Shown piece by piece: positions 16,914-24,356 of a DNA stretch of 42,568 nt (positions are counted from its first letter, which is position 1; the number at the start of each line of letters is the position of its first letter). The notes beneath the pieces are model-generated. The model made no database searches. It saw only the letters and a list, made by a program, of their open reading frames with translations, and had not been told where the DNA came from. This DNA is from an uncultured Verrucomicrobiota bacterium (lineage in GTDB: Bacteria > Verrucomicrobiota > Verrucomicrobiia > Limisphaerales > UBA9464). The position numbers and the translations under genes were made by a program. The stretch spans positions 1 through 42,568 of the forward strand of contig CAILNN010000288.1 in NCBI GenBank assembly GCA_903835555.1, in the 5' to 3' direction.

Positions 16914-17864
16914 CTACGATGCTGGAAGCCCGAATTCCGTCGCCAATGGGAAATTTCGCTCCCGCCAGTTTTCGTATCCACCGGCCAGCGGACGTACCCG
17001 ATGAATGCCATAGCGCTTCAGCAGCAACGCGGCACGGGTGGCGGAAGCCTCGTTGGGGCACGAACAGTACAACACAATGTCCCGGTCGCGGGGGATTTCC
17101 GAATGCCGTCGGGCAACCTCGTTTGGAGCCATCCGGATGGCTGTCGGAAGCGTCTCCGGTGATTGGGCAAAATGGGACGGCAACCGCAGGTCCAAAACCA
17201 CCACATCGGACGCTCCATCCAGCTTGTCCTTCAATTCCTCGGGAGTGATCCGGGCTACTCGGAGGTACCGGACGAATTGAACCCGCTGGACGTACTTGAT
17301 CAAGATGTAGCCAACAAACAAGACCGCCAGCGACGCAATAACCACGCGCCCGGAAGCGGAAATCACAGTCAGTAAATGCTCCAATTGTTGACTGAACAGG
17401 TAGCCGGGCACAACCAACGCCACGGCGAAGGCCAACGCTCCCACCACGTTGAGCGCCAGAAAATGCAAGCGGGACACGCCAGTCATGCCAGCCATCGGCG
17501 CGGCGACGACATTCATACCGGGTACAAACTTCGACACCACTAGGGTCCACGTCCCGCGACGTGCAAACATGGACTGCGTCCGCTCCACGCAACTCTCCGG
17601 CTCCAGCGATGTCCGGCAGATGAAATTCAAGACAAACTTTCCCCGATTCCGCCCGATTTCATACCAGATGGTGTCAATGAGCATGGCTGCCAGGGCCGCC
17701 CAGCCAATCACGGCGAAAAGACTCAGTTTGCCGTCATGGGCCAGTGCGCCACCGGCTAGCAACACCGGGAATGCGGGTACAGGCAATCCCGCCTGGTCTA
17801 GAAATACCCAGAAGAAGACAATCCAGTATCCGTAACTGGCCAAAACGTCGAGGGCTTCGTGCAT
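16914..17864 (-). CDS. DedA-family membrane protein fused to a C-terminal rhodanese domain
   Basis: A 316-residue inner-membrane protein. Residues 1-205 form a DedA/SNARE-associated domain: YWIVFFWVFLDQAGLPVPAFPVLLAGGALA, the FARRGTWTLVVSKFVPGMNVVAAPMAGMTGVSR signature with its conserved Arg/Gly, and several hydrophobic helices ending with VIASLAVLFVGYILI. A cytosolic rhodanese-like domain follows (ITPEELKDKL, VVVLDLRLPSHF, IVLYCSCPNEASATRAALLLKRYG) with the active-site Cys in YCSCPNE. DedA proteins are linked to lipid (undecaprenyl phosphate) flipping and membrane energetics; rhodaneses transfer sulfur or act as binding modules. The combination is a known architecture, but its joint function is unclear. 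The start at 17864 is well supported. Confidence 0.9.
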   Translation of the reverse strand: MHEALDVLASYGYWIVFFWVFLDQAGLPVPAFPVLLAGGALAHDGKLSLFAVIGWAALAAMLIDTIWYEIGRNRGKFVLNFICRTSLEPESCVERTQSMFARRGTWTLVVSKFVPGMNVVAAPMAGMTGVSRLHFLALNVVGALAFAVALVVPGYLFSQQLEHLLTVISASGRVVIASLAVLFVGYILIKYVQRVQFVRYLRVARITPEELKDKLDGASDVVVLDLRLPSHFAQSPETLPTAIRMAPNEVARRHSEIPRDRDIVLYCSCPNEASATRAALLLKRYGIHRVRPLAGGYENWRERNFPLATEFGLPAS

Positions 17865-17872
17865 GGTATCGT

Positions 17873-18070
17873 CTATCGGGCCAACTGCCTTTTCAGCAAA
17901 ACGCCAGAAATGGCATCCTGCAAAGCTCCGGTAGGACCGCTCGGACCGGGATTGCGAGTATTTCTTGGCTCATTGCCACTTGCTCGGATGAGCATAGGTG
18001 CAAGGTACCGGGAATCTGTGTGGTCGGCAAAGATTCCGGTTCCCATGCAACCGGAAGAGCTCGTATTCAT
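17873..18070 (-). CDS. Small open frame of unknown function upstream of the DedA gene
   Basis: A 65-codon frame starting just inside repeat copy B's left boundary and ending eight bases before the DedA start. The product (ending in SGPTGALQDAISGVLLKRQLAR) has no recognisable motif or signal. Its tight position before the DedA start could mean a leader peptide or the C-terminal remainder of a gene cut by the repeat. It could equally be chance. Low confidence. Confidence 0.2.
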   Translation of the reverse strand: MNTSSSGCMGTGIFADHTDSRYLAPMLIRASGNEPRNTRNPGPSGPTGALQDAISGVLLKRQLAR

Positions 18071-18072
18071 CC

Positions 18073-18172
18073 CTAGGGCGTTTTTTCAAAATAGCTTTGT
18101 CGATATGCGCCAGCCAAAATACGCGGGGTCAAAGCGTGACGCGGTCGAGTATTTGGTTAAACGCGACCGAGG
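18073..18172 (+). repeat. Palindromic TIR element, copy B (left part, diverged)
   Basis: Begins CTAG-GGCGTTTTTTCAAAATAGC, continues with GATATGCGCCAGCCAAAA and reaches the inner CGCGACCGAGG block of the complete copy at 22548. The right terminal repeat is absent. Bases 18173-18319, up to the next gene, hold no recognisable gene. Confidence 0.75.
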
Positions 18173-18319
18173 GCTGAAGGCCCGTCCCATCCAGTTCAAG
18201 AAAATTACGAATAACCTTTTTGCGGTCACACCCCGGAATGCCAGGCCATAAGCCACATTTCCAAAGGCCAAGCGGATTTTCCCTTCCGCCGCGAGCTTAA
18301 CTAAGACCATTCTCCCGAC

Positions 18320-21300
18320 ATGATCCGGCGAATTCCTTTTCAACCGATGGATGTCATGGCTGCCAGTGGTGCATCAGCGATTACCCAAATTCTCAGTCAA
18401 GGAGCACACCGGCTACGGACCAATCTCACGGCACTCCTTTATTGCCTCGGGATCTCACCGGCCCTTGGCACCGACGTCGGCATCCCGGTCCGCTTTAACC
18501 TTCCAAAGCCCTCCTACTTGACGCTCGTCATCGAAGATGCTCAAGGGCAGCGAGTCCGAAACCTGATCTCCGAAACCCGTCTGCCCGCTGGTGACAACGT
18601 GGTCTACTGGGATGGATATGCTGAGGGCAGCCCGGCCAGTGGTGGCGGTTTTGTTCATCCCCGTGCGCCAATCGGTCAATACCACGTTCGGGGGTTGGTC
18701 CACGATGGCCTGCACCTCCGCTACGAATTCCAGGTCTATGGCGGTGGCAACCCGCCGTGGTTGACCCTCGACGGCAGCGGTGGCTGGTTGGCCGACCATT
18801 CCGTTCCGTGCGATGTCTTGTTTTTACCAAAGGGAACTGGTCCCACCCGTGGCGGGGCACCCCAGATTCTCGTGGCGTCCCGGGTCGGCGAAGCGGGCGA
18901 CACCCTGCTGCTCATGGACGAGCATGGGAATAAGATTGTCGGCGGTCCAAAAATCGATGGGTGGGCGGGTGGCAATGCGCTGGCCAGAGACCTCGGTCCC
19001 AAACGCGATCCGGAGTTTTTCGCGTACACCGTCAACCTGAGTGCCGAAGCCACCCCCGTTCACGGTCTCTACGCCACCCGAAGGGCTCCCGAGCGCAGTC
19101 GCGGGGCACCCGAGGTCGAGACCTTTGAAGCCAGGTTGATTGGCAAATACAGCGGCGGTGTGCGCGAGGGCATCCATGAAGGAGCTGGGATCGCGGTGTA
19201 TAACGGACTAATTGCCACCAGCGCTCCATGGAAAAACAAAATCTATTTCTTCGACAGCCGAAAAAGAGCTCCGCTCTGCGATGTCACTCTTCCGCGACCC
19301 AAAGGCCTGCTATTCGATTCTGAAGGCCGACTGCTGGTCCTAACTGCGACCCAGCTGGAGCGCTATTCAGTTGAAGTCTCATCGGATGGCAAGCGGGTCG
19401 AACTAACCCACCCCGAAACGCTCATCACCGGATTGGAAGACCCGCAACGAGCTACGGTTGCCTCCGACGGCATGCTCCTCATCAGTGATTGGGGCAATAG
19501 CCATCAAGTGAAGGTGTTTGATTCCCAGTATAAATTCGTTCGAACCATCGGCAATCCGGGAGGTCCGCAGTTGGGCCTCTACGATGAGCATCGCATGCAG
19601 TATCCGGCGGGGGTCGCTGTCGATAGCCAGGGTCACCTCTGGGTGGCGGAAGCCGATAACCTCCCCAAGCGGGTTAGCGAATGGTCCTCCGATGGAACCC
19701 TGCTTCAGGTCAAATACGGCCCCACCCACTACGGCGGTGGCGGCACTCTCGATCCCGGCAACCCCAATCGCCTCTTTTTCGCCACCTTTGAGGGCATCCT
19801 TGAATTTGAATTGGATTGGACGCGCGGAACCTCCCGGGTTAAGGCCATTGTCGCCCGGGAATCGGCTCAAGGCAACGACCCCATGCCTGGGGAAAATTGG
19901 TTGCCCGAGCGTCCCCTACGCGTCGGCGACCGGACCTACCTCGTCGGCGGCTACCAGGGAGGACTGCGCGGAAATACCTTTTCCGCCATCTATCTCCTCG
20001 ACGAGAAAACTCAAATCGGGCGTCCGGTTGGGTATCTCGGTTCCGATCGCTGGTGGCCCTACCTCTACACCCGCCCCGAAATCTTGGACACTGCGCCCAA
20101 TCATGAACACGAGCACTTCATGACTTGGAGCGATCTCAATGGGGATTTGAAGGTCCAAACCAATGAGTTCCGCTATCGCGTTTTTGATGAACAATTCTCC
20201 CGGAGCGACGGACGAATGGCCCGGACTTACGGATATCGTGAGTTTGTTTTTGGCCCCGGATTGGAGGCCACTGGCAACTGGACCATTCGAGTCCCCGCCC
20301 CATCCATCACCTCTGACGGCGTTCCGGTATTCGACCTCCAGCAGGCCCATTTCCTAATTCCACCTTCCGCGGCGATGGCCAGATCGGAGGACGGACTCTG
20401 CCTGGTGCCGGCCAAGGACGGATGGCTTATCAGCGCCGCCGCAGGATACCGCGATGGTCAGCAAATGTGGAGCTATCGAGAGTATCCCGATGACAACACC
20501 CTGCCCGTGGAGGCCGGCCAATACATAGCCCCCACCCGACTTCTCGGACCGCCGATAGAGCCGAAAGGCGAATCCGGCGAAGTCTTTGTGATGAACGGCG
20601 AGATGGGCAATTTTTACGTGTTTACCACCGACGGTTTGTTCGTCCAAACATTGGGAGGAGATGCCCGCCGCTTCCCTCCCGTACGACTGCCTCAAGCTCA
20701 GCGTGGTCAACTCATGGACGGACTCTCCTTCGAGCAAGAACATTTCCATCCCACCATCACACAAATCCCCAACGGCGAGGTTTACTTAGTCGCCGGTTTC
20801 GCCTGCTCCAGCCTCTACCATGTGGAAGGGTGGGATTCTATCCATCGACGCGATTTTGGCACCCTTACTTTGAATCCTGAGTACGCCAATCGATTGCCCG
20901 AAGCCAAGACCGAGTCTCCGCGAATCAAGGGGTCCGAAGAATGGGCCATCCCCAAGTTGACCGCGCCGTTGAAGACCCTCGCCACATGGAAACCCGCATC
21001 GATGGTCGTCGTCGACGAGCGAGCATCGGCGGGCGTTGCTGTGGACGATCACCACCTCTATCTCCGATGGCAGACCGATGACCCAGACCTCCTGGCCAAT
21101 GCCGTAACCGATTACCGCTTCCTCTTCAAAAAAGGCGGAGCTTTGGACCTGATGCTCGATTCCCAACCGCTGACCCGTGATCGCCGCGATGGCCCGGCAA
21201 CCAACTGCCTGCGCCTGTTGGTTTCCCGTTCGGGCATCCAAACAAAAGCCGTCCTGTACCGTCCGATTTTTCCCGGGACTGCCAAGGACGATCAGACGTT

Positions 21301-21592
21301 GTTCGCCTCACCGGTTGGCCAAGTGACGTTTGATTCGGTGCGCGATGTTAGCTCGGAAGTGGTTCTGGAGCAATCGCAGGGCGTGTACACGATTCAAGTA
21401 CCCCTGAGCTTGCTCGGGTGGAATCCGAAGGTCGGACAAAGCTTTCGGGCTGATATTGGATTGCTTCGTGGCAACGGCGTACAGACCCTGCAACGGGCCT
21501 ATTGGAGCAACCGGGACACCGCTATCGTCAGCGACATCCCCAGCGAAGCCCGGCTGCGTCCAGAGAACTGGGGAGTTTGGAAGGTTCAATAG
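18320..21592 (+). CDS. Large secreted beta-propeller protein with FlgD-type Ig and CBM9-like domains
   Basis: A 1090-residue protein, probably exported: a hydrophobic segment LTALLYCLGISPALG lies near residue 45 after a basic region. The FlgD-like Ig domain follows (VRFNLPKPSYLTLVIEDAQGQ, RNLISETRLPAGDNVVYWDG). Long repetitive beta-sheet material then includes NHL-like propeller blades (QYPAGVAVDSQGHLWVAEADN, DGTLLQVKYG). The C-terminal ~190 residues (HHLYLRWQTDDPDLLANA, GALDLMLDSQP, YTIQVPLSLLGWNPKVGQSFRADIGLLRG) resemble a CBM9/DOMON-like carbohydrate-binding fold. The first ATG at 18320 is used; later ATGs at 18347 and 18356 would shorten the n-region and are possible. Function is unknown; a polysaccharide-binding or surface role is an inference. 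Confidence 0.8.
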   Translation: MIRRIPFQPMDVMAASGASAITQILSQGAHRLRTNLTALLYCLGISPALGTDVGIPVRFNLPKPSYLTLVIEDAQGQRVRNLISETRLPAGDNVVYWDGYAEGSPASGGGFVHPRAPIGQYHVRGLVHDGLHLRYEFQVYGGGNPPWLTLDGSGGWLADHSVPCDVLFLPKGTGPTRGGAPQILVASRVGEAGDTLLLMDEHGNKIVGGPKIDGWAGGNALARDLGPKRDPEFFAYTVNLSAEATPVHGLYATRRAPERSRGAPEVETFEARLIGKYSGGVREGIHEGAGIAVYNGLIATSAPWKNKIYFFDSRKRAPLCDVTLPRPKGLLFDSEGRLLVLTATQLERYSVEVSSDGKRVELTHPETLITGLEDPQRATVASDGMLLISDWGNSHQVKVFDSQYKFVRTIGNPGGPQLGLYDEHRMQYPAGVAVDSQGHLWVAEADNLPKRVSEWSSDGTLLQVKYGPTHYGGGGTLDPGNPNRLFFATFEGILEFELDWTRGTSRVKAIVARESAQGNDPMPGENWLPERPLRVGDRTYLVGGYQGGLRGNTFSAIYLLDEKTQIGRPVGYLGSDRWWPYLYTRPEILDTAPNHEHEHFMTWSDLNGDLKVQTNEFRYRVFDEQFSRSDGRMARTYGYREFVFGPGLEATGNWTIRVPAPSITSDGVPVFDLQQAHFLIPPSAAMARSEDGLCLVPAKDGWLISAAAGYRDGQQMWSYREYPDDNTLPVEAGQYIAPTRLLGPPIEPKGESGEVFVMNGEMGNFYVFTTDGLFVQTLGGDARRFPPVRLPQAQRGQLMDGLSFEQEHFHPTITQIPNGEVYLVAGFACSSLYHVEGWDSIHRRDFGTLTLNPEYANRLPEAKTESPRIKGSEEWAIPKLTAPLKTLATWKPASMVVVDERASAGVAVDDHHLYLRWQTDDPDLLANAVTDYRFLFKKGGALDLMLDSQPLTRDRRDGPATNCLRLLVSRSGIQTKAVLYRPIFPGTAKDDQTLFASPVGQVTFDSVRDVSSEVVLEQSQGVYTIQVPLSLLGWNPKVGQSFRADIGLLRGNGVQTLQRAYWSNRDTAIVSDIPSEARLRPENWGVWKVQ

Positions 21593-21676
21593 GGCACCCT
21601 TTTGGCCAATCTCGGTTGTTAACCTTGATCCGATCTCCCAAGACAGGAGGTTTTCCTTGTAACCGTTCGAGTTTAA

Positions 21677-22198
21677 GTGCTCCTATTTCTTATGGGTTTA
21701 ACCGCATTTCTCACCATCACGGGTGCTCACCAAGGGAGTATTTCCGCGGGGGCTGGCTCCTTGGATAGCCTTGGACAAGCGTCGACGGCAAGTCACACGG
21801 ATGAAATCTCGGTGTATGCCGTAAAAGGTGATTTTACGACCCCGAGGGACACTTCCACGGGATTAGTGACCGGGGCTCCCAATCCCCTCGGTTTTACCAT
21901 CACCAAACCGTTCGACAGAGCATCGCCACTCCTTTTTCAATCGTGGGCAACCAATGAAGTGTTGACAATCGAGCTGCACTGGTACCGTCCGGACCCATCC
22001 GGCGCAGCAAAGCCACAATTGTATTTTTCCCATAAATTCGAGCAAGCCATCATCGTCAACCTGATTCAGTACATGCCCAATGTTCTCGCTCCAGAGAATG
22101 CACTTTTCTCTCAGTTGGAGGATGTCCTGTTTATCTACAAGAAAATCTCGGTTTCACACGTGATTTCCGGTACTTCCAGTGAGTGGCAACACCTATAA
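21677..22198 (+). CDS. Hcp-like protein (type VI tube protein family) with hydrophobic N-terminus
   Basis: The 173-residue product carries an Hcp domain from about residue 43 on: VYAVKGDFTTP, then FTITKPFDRASPLLFQSWATNE, IELHWYRPDPSG, YFSHKFEQAIIVNLIQYMPN and the end LEDVLFIYKKISVSHVISGTSSEW. These follow the Hcp order of K-x-x-D-x-x-S-P-x-L-F, the R-x-G hairpin, E-x-A-x-I and F-x-Y-K-x-I. Hcp forms hexameric rings of T6SS tubes, but no other T6SS gene is present. The N-terminus (LLFLMGLTAFLTITGAHQGS) looks like a signal sequence without basic residues. The only starts are GTG 21677 (right after an in-frame TAA) or ATG 21692. A good AGGAGG at 21645-21650 is 26 bases away, so the 5' end may be damaged. 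Confidence 0.72.
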   Translation: MLLFLMGLTAFLTITGAHQGSISAGAGSLDSLGQASTASHTDEISVYAVKGDFTTPRDTSTGLVTGAPNPLGFTITKPFDRASPLLFQSWATNEVLTIELHWYRPDPSGAAKPQLYFSHKFEQAIIVNLIQYMPNVLAPENALFSQLEDVLFIYKKISVSHVISGTSSEWQHL

Positions 22199-22218
22199 TC
22201 TGCGGTTATTGCCCCGTT

Positions 22219-22542
22219 ATGACCTCCTTGCAAAGAGGATGCAGTCGAAGGGACTTCATCCTCGACTCGGCACTGTTGGCATTGGCTACCGGATGGCAAT
22301 CCTCAGCCCGACCGCTGGAAGCCATCTTCTCCCCCAGCCAGGTGTCCCGAAACTCCAGCCCGGTGATGTCCGTTCCGCCTAGGGAACTGGCAGTCTTGGA
22401 GGATGCCATTCAGCACCAGACGATGCTCGGTTCCATGCCATTGGGAATCACGACATCCATGGGAATGATTGGGGCAGCGTCCAATTCGAACACCTTAGCA
22501 TCCAATCGTCTGGGGTTCTTGGGAATGGCTACCAGAGCCTAG
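22219..22542 (+). CDS. Small Tat-signal-like protein of unknown function
   Basis: A 107-residue frame beginning 20 bases after the Hcp-like gene. The N-terminus has a twin-arginine motif, S-R-R-D-F-I-L, followed by a hydrophobic stretch (DSALLALATGW), as in Tat-exported proteins. The rest is Ser/Met-rich (MSVPPRELAVLEDAIQHQT, MLGSMPLGITTSMGMIGAAS) with no known domain. It probably forms a unit with the Hcp-like gene. It ends in A-T-R-A, then TAG, five bases before repeat copy C. No ribosome binding site is evident. Real coding status is moderate. Confidence 0.45.
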   Translation: MTSLQRGCSRRDFILDSALLALATGWQSSARPLEAIFSPSQVSRNSSPVMSVPPRELAVLEDAIQHQTMLGSMPLGITTSMGMIGAASNSNTLASNRLGFLGMATRA

Positions 22543-22547
22543 TCCTC

Positions 22548-22715
22548 TTAGGGCGTGTTTTCAAAATGGCTTTGTCTGTATGCGCCAGCCAAAACAGGCA
22601 GGGGCGAGGCGCGACGAGGGAGCATATTGTGACGAAATACGCGACCGAGGAGCAACGAAGCTCCCGCCTGTTTTGGCCAGCAGATAGGCAAATGCATTTT
22701 GAAAACACGCCCTAA
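22548..22715. repeat. Palindromic TIR element, copy C (complete, 168 bases)
   Basis: Both ends carry a perfect 21-base inverted repeat: TTAG followed by GGCGTGTTTTCAAAATG, matched by CATTTTGAAAACACGCC-CTAA at the other end. Inner arms also pair around GCCAAAACAGGC. The core includes CGCGACCGAGGAGC. No open frame of useful length lies inside, so it is a non-autonomous element. This copy is the reference for copies A, B, D, E and F. A TA dinucleotide next to each end would fit a 2-base target duplication. Confidence 0.88.
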
Positions 22716-22762
22716 TACTTAGGCTGACCCCGAAATTCTGTAGGTTGCGGACGCACGGGCTG

Positions 22763-22805
22763 GTCCGCCAGGTCTTGGACTGCGCCTGCCCTATGGCGCT
22801 TTGGA
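22763..22805 (-). repeat. REP-like hairpin unit R3
   Basis: 41 of 43 bases match R1 at 16649-16691. Its stem is weakened to GCGCC/GGCGC by the substitutions. It lies 47 bases after repeat copy C in the gap before the minus-strand gene at 22889. Confidence 0.75.
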
Positions 22806-22888
22806 AAACCAGATAATCGGATCACGCCAACCTCAATTCGATTGAGCGGTCAACGACCTCTCATGTACGCGAACCATCGGCCCCCCAT

Positions 22889-23488
22889 TCACCAATGTTT
22901 CATCGACATGTCCAGAAGGGTACCGTGCCCACGCCGTCGTAAAAGTGTCGCCGTCTTGATCACTTGATCCACGTTCTGGACCAGCATCAACTGTCCGTCC
23001 TCTCCATCCACTGGCAAATGGTTTAGTGTGAAGGTGGCGATCGTTTCTACCTCGAAAAACGTCTGAAGTGGAAGCTGACCCGTTGCGAGCAAGGCTGAAG
23101 CGTCACTTTGGTCCTCGCCTGGAGTCAGGGGTGTCTGCGGTAATCCAAAGGCTTGAACGCGATAAAAACTCGCCGTTGCGGACGGCTGAATGGTCAAAAC
23201 ACGCGCAACTTTCGCCGAACCGGAAATCGTGTAATAGGCATCGGTGGCGATCCAACTCCAGCGGGTCAAATCGCTGCTTTGCTGGACGCTGTAGATAGAC
23301 TGGGTAAGGTCTTCATTCCAAGAAATTGTCACACCGCCGACCGTGTTGGTTATCGCCAGAGGCACCGACACGGATTGAGCCCCGGCAATCCATGCCCCAT
23401 AAAGAAAAATTGCACCGAGTCGGACCGACGAGCAACGAAGCCCCCGCCCGTTTTGGCCAGCAGATAGGCAAATGCATTTTGAAAACAC
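22889..23488 (-). CDS. Secreted Ig-like protein whose N-terminus is repeat-derived
   Basis: The 199-residue frame has a region typical of exported Verrucomicrobiota proteins: VTISWNEDLTQSIYSVQQSSDLTRWSWIATD ... FYRVQAF, resembling the fibronectin/Ig-like C-terminal modules of those proteins. The cleavage-like sequence LGAIFLYGAWIAGAQS marks a signal peptide. The GTG start and the first ~22 codons (MFSKCICLSAGQNGRGL) lie inside palindromic repeat copy D, which evidently replaced the original n-region. The repeat still provides two Arg residues before the hydrophobic core, so export could persist. It could be a live chimera or a dying gene. Function is unknown. Confidence 0.55.
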   Translation of the reverse strand: MFSKCICLSAGQNGRGLRCSSVRLGAIFLYGAWIAGAQSVSVPLAITNTVGGVTISWNEDLTQSIYSVQQSSDLTRWSWIATDAYYTISGSAKVARVLTIQPSATASFYRVQAFGLPQTPLTPGEDQSDASALLATGQLPLQTFFEVETIATFTLNHLPVDGEDGQLMLVQNVDQVIKTATLLRRRGHGTLLDMSMKHW

Positions 23489-23495
23489 GACCTAG
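23420..23495 (-). repeat. Palindromic TIR element, copy D (right half)
   Basis: Reads ACCGACGAGCAACGAAGC, then CCGTTTTGGCCAGCAGATAG and CATTTTGAAAACACGACCTAG, the right half of the complete copy with few changes. It contains the GTG start and first codons of the minus-strand gene at 22889-23488. Confidence 0.85.
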
Positions 23496-23594
23496 GTTGA
23501 TGATGCCCGCCTCGATTGTCTACGGAAGAGTCGGTCCAACGATCCATTTCGAGACTCGCCACGCCACCACCCGGGCCTTTTACTGAAACCAGAC

Positions 23595-24323
23595 ATGCAC
23601 GTTCGCCGCCTCTTGAATCGCTCGATCTCCTGGACTGGTTATGAATTGGGAAAGGTTCCCGACCATCCGGGCCGCGATTACCTGGAAGATATCCGTCATC
23701 TAATCGGTATCCCAAGTCTTGTGTTCGACGTGGGGGCCAACGAAGGGCAGAGTGTGACCGAATTCATGAGCGCTTTTCCACATACTCAAATACATAGCTT
23801 CGAACCATTTTCCGAAGCCTTTCAATCGCTGGAAAAGACCGCTGCCCCATTTCCGGGAGTACGGGTCAATCGAATGGCGCTGGGAGCCAAGCGCGGCCAA
23901 GCCGACCTCTTCTTTAATTCCAATAGCGTCACAAATTCGCTCCTGCCGACAGCGCGGGAAGCCGCAGGTTTTTCCGATCAGGCGGAAGCGATGCAGACCC
24001 AGGGAAGTGTGGCGGTCCCGGTGACGACCCTTGATGACTACTGCAAAGAGCAGAGAATCTCCCGGATTGATCTGCTAAAAATCGATACGCAAGGATTCGA
24101 ACTGCGAGTGCTTCAGGGAGGCGATGCCATGCTAGCCACCAAGCAGGTACGGTCCATCTTTCTCGAATTAAACTTGGTTTCGCTCTATGAGGGACAATCG
24201 CGTCCGGGAGAAACCGTCGATTTCCTGTTCGACCACGGCTACCGGCTGGTGGGTCTGTACCATTCCCACTATCAAAACAGCCGTTTCATCAAATGGTGCG
24301 ACGGCCTTTTTATCGCGGAATAG
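23595..24323 (+). CDS. FkbM family methyltransferase
   Basis: A 242-residue SAM-dependent methyltransferase of the FkbM type. Visible: the SAM-binding LVFDVGANEGQSVTEF, IHSFEPFSEAFQSLE (acidic loop), the ALG-x-K segment, VPVTTLDDYC, and the diagnostic LLKIDTQGFELRVLQGG. FkbM enzymes methylate hydroxyls on polyketides, sugars or glycolipids; no biosynthetic cluster surrounds it. It stands alone between a minus-strand repeat-linked gene and the convergent TolC gene, ending 33 bases before the TolC stop. Confidence 0.9.
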   Translation: MHVRRLLNRSISWTGYELGKVPDHPGRDYLEDIRHLIGIPSLVFDVGANEGQSVTEFMSAFPHTQIHSFEPFSEAFQSLEKTAAPFPGVRVNRMALGAKRGQADLFFNSNSVTNSLLPTAREAAGFSDQAEAMQTQGSVAVPVTTLDDYCKEQRISRIDLLKIDTQGFELRVLQGGDAMLATKQVRSIFLELNLVSLYEGQSRPGETVDFLFDHGYRLVGLYHSHYQNSRFIKWCDGLFIAE

Positions 24324-24356
24324 AAAACCCGTGCCGAATTTGAGTTGAACCACACC

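Noticed and set aside
17744..18076. Plus-strand frame ending at the CTAG of repeat copy B, as another stop-codon insertion
   Set aside because: Most of it is antisense to the DedA gene and its codons give an Arg-rich, non-protein-like sequence. Not counted as a gene.
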